From NCBI GenBank assembly GCA_036796255.1, contig DAIRDH010000052.1, positions 1-22,995 of the forward strand: a stretch of 22,995 nucleotides of DNA, written 5' to 3'. Numbering within the stretch: position 1 is the stretch's first letter; every line of letters starts with the position of its first letter. The stretch is from T3Sed10-241 sp036796255 (lineage in GTDB: Bacteria; Bacteroidota; Bacteroidia; Flavobacteriales_D; Cryomorphaceae). This document shows, piece after piece, positions 7,458 to 14,270 of the stretch. The translations under genes and the position numbers were made by a program. The notes beneath the pieces are model-generated. The model did no database searches. It saw only the letters and a list, made by a program, of their open reading frames with translations, and was not told where the DNA came from.

Positions 7458-7808
7458 ATGAAAAAATTCCTCCTCGTTTGCTGCATCGCGTTTGGAACTG
7501 CACTTGCTGCAAATGCGCAAACCACTGCTGCTGCAAACACTGATGCTGCGGTAAAAGCCGATTCGAAAAGCTGCTGTGCCACCATGGCCGAAGCAGTTGA
7601 AAAAAATTGCGTAGAAGCTTACAAAGCCGCTGAAACCAGCGCCGAGGCTTCAAAGTCTGAAACTGCTCCAGCAGGTGTAGCAGGAGCTGTGGCTCCAAAA
7701 GCATCATCGTGCTGCGCTGCCAAAGCCGCTCAGGCTGGCACTAAACCATGCGCTGGCAAAGCCATGGCTGAGGCCAAGGAAAACGATGAAGCTCGAAAAG
7801 AGAATTGA
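7458..7808 (+). CDS. Small exported Ala-rich protein with cysteine pairs
   Basis: I do not recognise a family. The 116-residue product has a clear signal peptide (MKKFLLVCCIAFGTALAANA, cleavage expected before Q21). The mature part of about 96 residues is rich in Ala, Lys and Glu and holds six cysteines: 39, 40, 51, 85, 86 and 98. They form two imperfect repeats, SCCA followed by a Cys after 10-11 residues (SKSCCATMAEAVEKNC and SSCCAAKAAQAGTKPC), joined by an Ala/Ser/Glu linker. The mature protein could bind metal or form disulphides in the periplasm, but this is inference. I prefer the ATG at 7458 because it opens a typical signal peptide with Lys-Lys; an in-frame ATG at 7449 adds three residues. 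It ends just before a strong terminator. Confidence 0.75.
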   Translation: MKKFLLVCCIAFGTALAANAQTTAAANTDAAVKADSKSCCATMAEAVEKNCVEAYKAAETSAEASKSETAPAGVAGAVAPKASSCCAAKAAQAGTKPCAGKAMAEAKENDEARKEN

Positions 7809-7832
7809 TTCTCATTAGAAACTACCAAAATG

Positions 7833-7866
7833 AAAACGCCCTTGCATTGTTGCAGGGGCGTTTTTT
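7833..7866. terminator. Bidirectional intrinsic terminator
   Basis: The stem pairs AAAACGCCCTTGCA (7833-7846) with TGCAGGGGCGTTTT (7851-7864) around a TTGT loop, with one G-T wobble, followed by a T-run to 7866. The A-run on the left arm makes it work for the minus strand too. It sits between the converging small exported protein gene and the NtrC-type regulator gene. Confidence 0.88.
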
Positions 7867-7889
7867 AATGTCTAATATATTTTGTCGAA

Positions 7890-9059
7890 TCAGCCAGCCG
7901 GGTTGGCGTAGCGCTTTACGTCGGCACCGCTTATTTCGCTTCCGCAAAGGATGATCAGCCGCTCGATGACGTTGCGCAGTTCGCGGATATTGCCGGTCCA
8001 GTTTATTTCCTGAAGGGCTTTGTAGGCATCCTTACTGAGTTGCTTGCTCGCAATGCCCTGCTCGGTGCATATGGCGTTCATAAAGTGATCGGCCAGCATG
8101 GGTATGTCGGCGGCGCGATCGTTGAGTGAAGGCACCTGAATAAGGATTACGCTGAGGCGGTGGTACAAGTCTTCGCGAAAGTTGCCTTCAGCGATTTCCT
8201 TGCGCAGGTCTTTGTTGGTTGCCGCGAGTACGCGCACGTTTACCTTGATGTCTTTGTCGCCGCCCACGCGGTTGATTTTATTTTCCTGAAGCGCACGGAG
8301 TACCTTGGCCTGGGCCGAGGCGCTCATGTCGCCAATCTCATCGAGAAAGAGGGTACCGCCATCGGCCTGCTCAAACTTGCCTTGTCGCTGCTTGATGGCT
8401 GAGGTAAAGGCTCCTTTTTCATGACCAAAAAGCTCACTTTCAATGAGCTCAGAGGGGATTGCAGCGCAATTCACTTCAATAAACGGCGCTTTGGCCCTTT
8501 GACTTTTGTCGTGCAGCTGCTTGGCTACAAGTTCTTTGCCTGAGCCATTGGGGCCTGTGATGAGCACACGCGCATCGCTCGGTGCCACTTTTTCAATCAT
8601 TTCTTTAATCGCCATCACAGGTGCCGATTCACCGATGATGTTGGAACCTTTGATCAGGTTGATCTTTTTGCGCAGGGTCTTGGTTTCGGCCTCCAAGGTT
8701 GATCTTTCCAGCGCGTTGCGCAGGGTTACCAGGGTGCGGTTGAGGTCGAGCGGCTTTTCGATAAAGTCATAAGCGCCAATCTTGATCGCTTCTACTGCCG
8801 TTTCAATGTTGCCGTGCCCTGATATCATCACGATGGGTGTTTCAACTCCCGCTTCCTGCGCTTTTTGCAGCAGCTCCATGCCGTCCATCAGGGGCATTTT
8901 TATATCGCAAAGGGCTACGTCGTACCGGTTTTCAGTGAGTTTTTTCAGGCCTGAAGGACCGTCTTCAGCGAGGTCGACAGTGAATTTTTCGAATTCAAGA
9001 ATTTCTTTGAGCGTACTGCGAATGCTGCGCTCATCGTCAATGATTAAAATGTGGGCCAT
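7890..9059 (-). CDS. NtrC-family response regulator (AAA+), GAFTSA variant without HTH
   Basis: The 389-residue protein has a receiver domain at 1-120, with acidic D8/D9, phospho-acceptor D52, S80 and K102. A sigma-54-type AAA+ domain follows at about 140-370: Walker A GPNGSGK (169-175), ESELFGHEKGAFTSA (207-221), Walker B LFLDEIGD (237-244), NFREDLYHRL (293-302). The sigma-54 contact loop is GAFTSA instead of GAFTGA. The protein ends at SGADVKRYANPAG, about 20 residues after the AAA+ domain, so it has no Fis-type DNA-binding domain. Similar short NtrX/AtoC-like proteins seem common in Bacteroidota (recalled knowledge). It starts 5 bases after the stop of the ppx-like gene, in one operon. No partner kinase gene is next to it. 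Confidence 0.88.
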   Translation of the reverse strand: MAHILIIDDERSIRSTLKEILEFEKFTVDLAEDGPSGLKKLTENRYDVALCDIKMPLMDGMELLQKAQEAGVETPIVMISGHGNIETAVEAIKIGAYDFIEKPLDLNRTLVTLRNALERSTLEAETKTLRKKINLIKGSNIIGESAPVMAIKEMIEKVAPSDARVLITGPNGSGKELVAKQLHDKSQRAKAPFIEVNCAAIPSELIESELFGHEKGAFTSAIKQRQGKFEQADGGTLFLDEIGDMSASAQAKVLRALQENKINRVGGDKDIKVNVRVLAATNKDLRKEIAEGNFREDLYHRLSVILIQVPSLNDRAADIPMLADHFMNAICTEQGIASKQLSKDAYKALQEINWTGNIRELRNVIERLIILCGSEISGADVKRYANPAG

Positions 9060-9064
9060 AAGAT

Positions 9065-9997
9065 TTAAAGATTTCCTTCGAGGACGTCAAAGAGAACGCC
9101 TTCCTTGAGTGAATACCGGGAAATGCTCGCGCCCGATATTCCGGTTTCATTGAGTACGAGCCTTGCAAACAGCGCCGACATTACGATCATATTTACCCTG
9201 TATTCGGGCATGTGCGGCATGCGCTCCCTTTGTGAAAGCGATGAGGCCACCACCTCGTCGAGTAGATTCCTGAGTGCATCAAAGTCGAATGGCAAGGAAC
9301 TCAATTCGAATACCTCGGCGTAATTGCCATGGCGCTCTGAGATCACGTCGCAGAAGGTATCAAATGATCCGGAAGAGCCCACGAGGTGGCTCACCCCTTC
9401 GGATTTTACAGCGGCAAGCATGTCTATGATCTCTTCTTTTAAGAAGCTTTCCAACTTTTCAGTTTGTTCTTTTGAAAGCGGATCGGAAGGCTTGAATTTT
9501 TCCATAAGGCGCGAAACACCAAGCTCGTAACTGCGCTTCCAGTAAAGCTTGTTTTCATCGGCGATGATGAACTCAGTACTGCCTCCACCAATGTCCATGA
9601 TGAGGCTTTTTTCCGGTCCCAAAGCTCCGGCGAGCTTCACGCCCTGGTACACCATGTTGGCTTCCTTATCGCCGCTGATTACGTTAATGTTGAGGCCAAA
9701 AAGCTCCTTCATTTTCGATACAAACTGGTCGGCATTGGTGGCGTTGCGCACCGCCGAAGTGGCAAAAGCGTGAATGCGGTCGCAATACTCCGCCTTGATA
9801 CGGGCTATCTGCGCGTGCATGGCTACCACGGCGCGTTCCATGGCTTCCTCGGTGATGTAGTTTTTCATAAAACCACCTTCACCCAGCTTTACTGCTATTT
9901 TAGACCGGTACAGGGGTTGGTAATTGCCATCATCGCTCACCTCAGCGATTAAGAGGTTAAAAGTATTCGAACCAATGTCTATAATGCCTACTTTCAA
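9065..9997 (-). CDS. Ppx/GppA-family exopolyphosphatase/pppGpp phosphatase
   Basis: This 310-residue member of the actin-like ATPase fold family hydrolyses polyphosphate or (p)ppGpp. Seen: the N-terminal phosphate-1 motif DIGSNTFNLLIAE (7-19), ATSAVRNATN (79-88), SGDKEANMVYQG (108-119) with the catalytic glutamate E112, and the phosphate-2 motif MDIGGGSTEFIIAD (134-147). It is the short, two-domain form of about 300 residues, lacking the C-terminal HD-like domain of E. coli Ppx. Polyphosphate and pppGpp hydrolysis cannot be told apart from sequence. It is first in the operon with the NtrC-type regulator, which suggests a link between phosphate/stress metabolism and that regulator. Confidence 0.92.
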   Translation of the reverse strand: MKVGIIDIGSNTFNLLIAEVSDDGNYQPLYRSKIAVKLGEGGFMKNYITEEAMERAVVAMHAQIARIKAEYCDRIHAFATSAVRNATNADQFVSKMKELFGLNINVISGDKEANMVYQGVKLAGALGPEKSLIMDIGGGSTEFIIADENKLYWKRSYELGVSRLMEKFKPSDPLSKEQTEKLESFLKEEIIDMLAAVKSEGVSHLVGSSGSFDTFCDVISERHGNYAEVFELSSLPFDFDALRNLLDEVVASSLSQRERMPHMPEYRVNMIVMSALFARLVLNETGISGASISRYSLKEGVLFDVLEGNL

Positions 9998-10022
9998 GGG
10001 ATGTTGTTTTGATATGGGATGG

Positions 10023-10052
10023 CTAAGATAATGGATAAATGAGAATGGACAA
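10023..10052 (-). promoter_or_regulatory. Putative promoter of the ppx-like/regulator operon
   Basis: On the minus strand, TTG (10052-10050) is followed after 19 bases by TATCTTAG (10030-10023), one base from TAnnTTTG. Both elements and their spacing fit Bacteroidota promoters. The -7 box lies 25 bases before the ATG at 9997. Confidence 0.4.
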
Positions 10053-10076
10053 TCCTACTTTCTTATTGGCGCAAAG

Positions 10077-11708
10077 TCATCGCATTGGCCAAAGCTTAGA
10101 GCGCTTGGGCTTGAAATCTCTAAGGCGATGTACTCCACCATCGGCCTCATAATGGGCTTTTGAAAATTTTTCAGGATCGAAATTGAAGATGAAGTGATCG
10201 GCTTCGATGGAGTCGGGAATGCTGTCGGCCATCAGGAAGGGTTGAAAATGAATGCTGTGGTATTCAAGCCTTTGTTCGGGTAAATCGTCAAGGGCCGGCG
10301 TTTGCTCACTTGACGGGGTGTAGCTGAACTGCGCATCGAATTTGGACATGGTTTTGCCCGGAGCAGATATTTCAAAATGGACGCACTCGGCATTGCTGTA
10401 AAGGCTGTAATAGCCATCGGAGTCGGTAAATGTATTTTTACCGATATCCCACCACTCCGTCCATCCGCGCACAAGCGCACCTTCAATGGGTTTTCCGCTT
10501 TTGTATTCGACCACCCGGCCGGTGATTTTTCTGTTGACGTAGCCCAACATGTTGTGGTAGTTCACAGCGCAGGTGCAAGGCGCATTCACTTCTTCTTCGA
10601 TGAGCATTTTGAGCTCGTGGGCCGCCGGTTTTATGCTGCCCTGAATGGTGTGAGTTTTCCCTTTCACAGAAGTGGTGCCATTGTTATCGAGCAGCCCGTT
10701 GTAAGCGGCATCGTAGATGAGGCCGGGCTCATCCTGAAATTCCCACCAGGCAAAGCCACTGCCTCCGCAGGCTTTTACCTTGCGAAACACCTCTTTCATA
10801 AATTGCCGTTGCGCTTCGTACGAGATCGAATCATTATTTGCCGGAAGGCTGGTCTCACCCAGCATCCAGGGCTTATCTACAAAGTTGGCGTACCAGTAAA
10901 TCTCATTCGGGATGCGCAAGGGATGGTAGGTGTGAAAAGCGATAAAGTCGACCGGCATGATGGACGGATCCCACCTGAACACCTCAATGGGTTCCGAAAA
11001 CCCTATGGTGAGCAGTTGGTGTGGCGCGTACTTCATCATCCAGCGTTTCCATTCCCAAACGATGTGGTAGGCATCGTTCTTGCGCATTTCCTGCGGGGCA
11101 AAGTACAAGGGCTCATTGAAAAAATCGTAAGCGAAAAGGGTCGGCTCATTTGCAAAACGCTTCAAAACAGCCTTGGTAAAATCGGCGAGCTGTTCGTCAT
11201 GGTAGGGCGATTTGATGAGGAGCATTACCTTCATTTGCTCGGCTGATGCGAGGTCTATGAAGTTTTGGAGCAAATCCAGAAGTGCTTCTCTGTCTTCCTT
11301 CAGGTAATATCGGTCGTCTTGCAGGCTGTGAAAGTAATGTCCGGCACTGTCGAGGGTTATGCGGTCAAAACACAGCCTTATGGTGTTGAAACCCAGCTCT
11401 CGCATCAGCGCCATGTGCGTGCCGATTTGAAGGTTAAGGCTGTCCATGTCAAGGTATTCATACCCGTGCTGATCCTCGTAAGTATAGGTGGGAGAGAGGG
11501 CAGGTCCTTGCTCAGTATCTACGAAATCAACCACATAGTTGAGCATCACCGGGTAGAAATCTTCACCGTCAAGTTTAAACTGGCGGCCATCAAGGCTTAC
11601 AAAGCCTTCTGGTTTGGTGCAGGCTGACAGTACAGCAATTGCGAGGAAGAGGAATGTCGTCTGCGAGGACAATCGTTTGAGGCGGGCAAGTCTGGGGATC
11701 GTGCTCAA
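10077..11708 (-). CDS. Lipoprotein glycoside hydrolase (clan GH-A, GH5-like) with C-terminal regulatory-like domain
   Basis: The 543-residue protein starts with a lipoprotein signal: hydrophobic residues 18-26, then lipobox LSAC with C30, so it is anchored in the outer or inner membrane. Residues about 40-370 look like a (beta/alpha)8 glycosidase: a GFNTIRLCFD strand (106-115), FAYDFFNEP with proposed acid/base E199, HTYHPL (259-264), and WMLGETSLP with proposed nucleophile E285, then FAWWEFQDEP. A carboxypeptidase-regulatory-like beta domain follows (about 393-440: ITGRVVEYKSGKPIEGALV ... TDSDGYYSLYS), with a further tail to 543. Clan GH-A is well supported; the family and substrate (mannan, cellulose or glucan) are not. 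It has no polysaccharide-utilisation neighbours such as SusC/SusD. The start at 11708 follows a possible -7 box. Confidence 0.82.
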   Translation of the reverse strand: MSTIPRLARLKRLSSQTTFLFLAIAVLSACTKPEGFVSLDGRQFKLDGEDFYPVMLNYVVDFVDTEQGPALSPTYTYEDQHGYEYLDMDSLNLQIGTHMALMRELGFNTIRLCFDRITLDSAGHYFHSLQDDRYYLKEDREALLDLLQNFIDLASAEQMKVMLLIKSPYHDEQLADFTKAVLKRFANEPTLFAYDFFNEPLYFAPQEMRKNDAYHIVWEWKRWMMKYAPHQLLTIGFSEPIEVFRWDPSIMPVDFIAFHTYHPLRIPNEIYWYANFVDKPWMLGETSLPANNDSISYEAQRQFMKEVFRKVKACGGSGFAWWEFQDEPGLIYDAAYNGLLDNNGTTSVKGKTHTIQGSIKPAAHELKMLIEEEVNAPCTCAVNYHNMLGYVNRKITGRVVEYKSGKPIEGALVRGWTEWWDIGKNTFTDSDGYYSLYSNAECVHFEISAPGKTMSKFDAQFSYTPSSEQTPALDDLPEQRLEYHSIHFQPFLMADSIPDSIEADHFIFNFDPEKFSKAHYEADGGVHRLRDFKPKRSKLWPMR

Positions 11709-11730
11709 GGCTTGAATTTGAAATGACCTG

Positions 11731-11738
11731 CGAAGTTA
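11731..11738 (-). promoter_or_regulatory. Possible -7 box for the glycoside hydrolase gene
   Basis: On the minus strand this reads TAACTTCG, two changes from TAnnTTTG, 22 bases before the ATG. It overlaps the 15-base word AAATGACCTGCGAAG (11721-11735), which recurs at 18493-18507. Confidence 0.22.
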
Positions 11739-11916
11739 TACAAATTGCCTGCAGCCTGAAGTGTGGATTTTCAACGATGACATTTCTGAAACATTGTAGG
11801 GCTTCCAATTAAGTATGCACAAAAGTCATGGCCCATTACGCGGTGAAGCCGCTTGTCACATTTCAAGCGATGTTATGCACATTTTGCTTTCTTTTGTGGC
11901 CATAAATTGGCTTGTT

Positions 11917-12846
11917 ATGAACATGCTTGAAGTAAAAAATATTACCAAGGCTTACGCCAAACACCTGGCCCTGAAGGATGTGAATATCAATGTGCCTAAG
12001 GGCAGCATATTCGGATTGCTCGGCCCCAACGGCGCTGGCAAAACCTCATTGATTCGCATCATCAATCAAATTACGGGACCCGACACAGGTGAAATTCTTT
12101 TTGACGGCGAGTCTCTCAAACCGGAACACGTGCAGCACATCGGCTATTTGCCGGAAGAGCGCGGGCTGTACAAAAAAATGAAGGTTGGCGAGCAATGCCT
12201 CTACCTTGCACAGCTGAAAGGCCTCAGCGCGAGCGAAGCCAGAAAGCGGCTCGATGAGTGGTTCAGGCGCTTTGAAATTGAAGCCTGGTGGGACAAGAAG
12301 GTGGAAGAACTCTCAAAAGGAATGGCCCAAAAGGTGCAATTCATCACCACAGTACTGCACAACCCTCAATTCATCATCCTTGATGAACCCTTCAGCGGCT
12401 TTGACCCCATCAATGCCAACCTGATCAAAGGCGAAATACTGCGCCTCCGCGATGAGGGTGCCACGGTGATGCTCTCCACGCACAATATGAAATCGGTAGA
12501 GGAAATTTGCAGCCACATTGTGCTCATTAACAATGCCTCTGTGCTCATTGAAGGTGAGGTGAATGAAGTGCGCAACCGCTACAAAGACGAAATTTACGAA
12601 TTACACTTCGGGGGCCACATGCTCGCGTTCACCAATGCCTTGTGGGTTAACTTTGAATTGATGGAGCACCGCGAAGTGGGCGATGACCGCATGGCCATCG
12701 TGCGCTTGCGAAATGGCGCCACGGTCAATCAGCTCCTCGAAGCCATACTGCCGCACGTTAGTGTAAGGTCTGTTCAGGAAATTATTCCCGGAATGGATGA
12801 GATTTTCATCAAAGTTGTACAGCACAAAAAACCTGATCATGAATAA
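11917..12846 (+). CDS. ABC exporter ATP-binding protein (NatA-like)
   Basis: This ATPase subunit of 309 residues has Walker A GPNGAGKT (36-43), a Q-loop region GYLPEERGLY (76-85), signature LSKGMAQ (132-138), Walker B FIILDE (152-157), and H-loop STHNM with H189. The part after about 215 matches the accessory domain found in NatA-type exporters (DUF4162-like). It would drive export through the membrane protein encoded by the next gene, which it overlaps by 8 bases. I chose the ATG at 11917 (MNMLEVKNITKAY), where the ABC core begins. An open frame upstream to 11815 exists but its residues do not look like an ABC N-terminus. A TAAATTGG box at 11903-11910 is too close to be a sure promoter. Confidence 0.9.
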   Translation: MNMLEVKNITKAYAKHLALKDVNINVPKGSIFGLLGPNGAGKTSLIRIINQITGPDTGEILFDGESLKPEHVQHIGYLPEERGLYKKMKVGEQCLYLAQLKGLSASEARKRLDEWFRRFEIEAWWDKKVEELSKGMAQKVQFITTVLHNPQFIILDEPFSGFDPINANLIKGEILRLRDEGATVMLSTHNMKSVEEICSHIVLINNASVLIEGEVNEVRNRYKDEIYELHFGGHMLAFTNALWVNFELMEHREVGDDRMAIVRLRNGATVNQLLEAILPHVSVRSVQEIIPGMDEIFIKVVQHKKPDHE

Positions 12847-14194
12847 GACGACACTCATTGTTCAAAGGGAATACCTGAGCCGGGTAAAGAAAAAATCGTT
12901 CGTGGTCATGACCTTGCTCGGCCCGGTTCTTATAGCGGGATTGATGGCTTTGGGAATTTACCTGGGCATCAGCGACAGCAGCAATTACAATGTACTTGTG
13001 GTGGATCTTACACCCAATATTGTTTCGGACAGTACCGCCAACCGAAGTCCGGTTTTCTACAACCGCTTAAAAAATACCGATCAGGTCAAATTTCAGTACA
13101 CCACACAGGGGCTCAACAACGCTGAATTCGATTCAAGCGCCTACAGCCTCATGCTGGTGTTGCGCGAGGATATTTTCACCGTGCCGCAGGCCGAAATGGT
13201 TTTTAGGAAATTGCCAAGCCTCAAAGTGCGGAGTTACATCAAGAGCCAGATCGAGAAGGTAATCGAGGTCGAAAAACTTCAGCTTTACAGCATCGATCCT
13301 AAGGTTTACGACAGCATTCGTACTGATATCGACATCATTTCAGTAGATGCAGCCGATGGACAAACCTCTTACAAGCAGGAGCAAGCAATGGTGGGCTTTG
13401 GATTCGCGGTACTGATCTATTTTTTCATCTTCATGTACGGAGTGCAGGTGATGCGCGGCGTGATGGAAGAGAAGAGCAACCGCATCGTAGAAGTCATCAT
13501 TTCATCTGTCAAGCCCTTCCAGCTCATGATGGGCAAGATTGTCGGGGTGGCGCTCGTTGGCCTCACCCAGTTTTTGCTCTGGGTGATACTCACCTTTATC
13601 CTGTTCACAGCCCTTAGCGGCCTCATCTTTCCGGAAATGGCGAATGCCGATGCCATGGCTTCAGGCATGCAGGCCACCGAAGAGGTAGCGCGGCAGGCTT
13701 CTGACGACACCATGAAGCAAGCGGCCCTCACCAACATCGCCGAGCTCATCCTTTTCAGGATCAACTGGCCGGTGATGATCGCCATGTTCATTTTCTTCTT
13801 CCTAGGCGGCTACCTGCTCTATGCTTCTCTCTTTGCCGCAATTGGCGCCGCAGTCGACAATGAGACCGATACCCAGCAATTCATGCTGCCCATCACCATT
13901 CCGCTCATTTTTGGATTCATCGTCTCTGAGTTTGCATTGACCAATCCTGAAGGTGCCGCCGTGTTTTGGTTTTCGGTGATTCCACTTACCTCTCCCATTG
14001 TCATGATGGTAAGGGTGGCCATGGGCTTCGACGCCGCCAACATGTGGGAACTTGGCTTGAGCATGGCCTTGCTCGTGGCCGGTTTCATAGGCGCAGTATG
14101 GCTTGCCGCCAAAATATACCGCGTCGGGATCCTCATGTACGGCAAGAAGGTTACCTACAAGGAATTGGGAAAATGGCTGCGATTTAAGGCCTAG
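12839..14194 (+). CDS. ABC-2 family permease (NatB-like)
   Basis: This 451-residue membrane partner of the preceding ATPase has one helix at about 21-42 and a large outside domain (about 45-180, starting SDSSNYNVLVVDL). About five or six further helices follow, beginning with AMVGFGFAVLIYFFIFMYGVQVMRG split by MEEKSNRIVEVIISS. The 'GVMEEKSNRIVEVIISSVKP' stretch is typical of the NatB/COG1668 permeases. These are linked to sodium efflux in Bacillus, but homologues in Bacteroidota have unproved substrates. The start at 12839 overlaps the ATPase stop by 8 bases; an earlier in-frame ATG at 12797 lies within the ATPase gene and is less likely. No substrate-specific motif is recognised. Confidence 0.88.
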   Translation: MNKTTLIVQREYLSRVKKKSFVVMTLLGPVLIAGLMALGIYLGISDSSNYNVLVVDLTPNIVSDSTANRSPVFYNRLKNTDQVKFQYTTQGLNNAEFDSSAYSLMLVLREDIFTVPQAEMVFRKLPSLKVRSYIKSQIEKVIEVEKLQLYSIDPKVYDSIRTDIDIISVDAADGQTSYKQEQAMVGFGFAVLIYFFIFMYGVQVMRGVMEEKSNRIVEVIISSVKPFQLMMGKIVGVALVGLTQFLLWVILTFILFTALSGLIFPEMANADAMASGMQATEEVARQASDDTMKQAALTNIAELILFRINWPVMIAMFIFFFLGGYLLYASLFAAIGAAVDNETDTQQFMLPITIPLIFGFIVSEFALTNPEGAAVFWFSVIPLTSPIVMMVRVAMGFDAANMWELGLSMALLVAGFIGAVWLAAKIYRVGILMYGKKVTYKELGKWLRFKA

Positions 14195-14224
14195 TTTCCA
14201 TTTCCACGGTTTTCAGGATAGCCT

Positions 14225-14248
14225 TTTAAGCGGCTTTGCTTAAATTTG
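14225..14248 (+). promoter_or_regulatory. Promoter and overlapping inverted repeat of the CHAT gene
   Basis: TAAATTTG (14241-14248) is a full match to TAnnTTTG, 22 bases before the CHAT gene ATG. It overlaps a perfect inverted repeat: TTTAAGC (14225-14231) and GCTTAAA (14238-14244), six bases apart. The repeat could be an operator or a weak hairpin ending the ABC operon; no T-run follows it. Confidence 0.4.
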
Positions 14249-14270
14249 GAGCAGTTCAAACCTTATTGCT

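Noticed and set aside
6550..7707. Long open frame (385 codons) opposite the PafA-like gene
   Set aside because: It is antisense to a well-supported gene, with a repetitive Leu/Gln/His-rich translation and no recognisable domain.
10377..11246. Long open frame (289 codons) opposite the glycoside hydrolase gene
   Set aside because: No domain, signal or neighbour supports it; the minus-strand gene has lipobox and catalytic residues.
11815..11916. In-frame extension of the ABC ATPase to an earlier ATG
   Set aside because: Its residues do not resemble an ABC N-terminus; the ABC core starts at MNMLEVKNITKAY at 11917.
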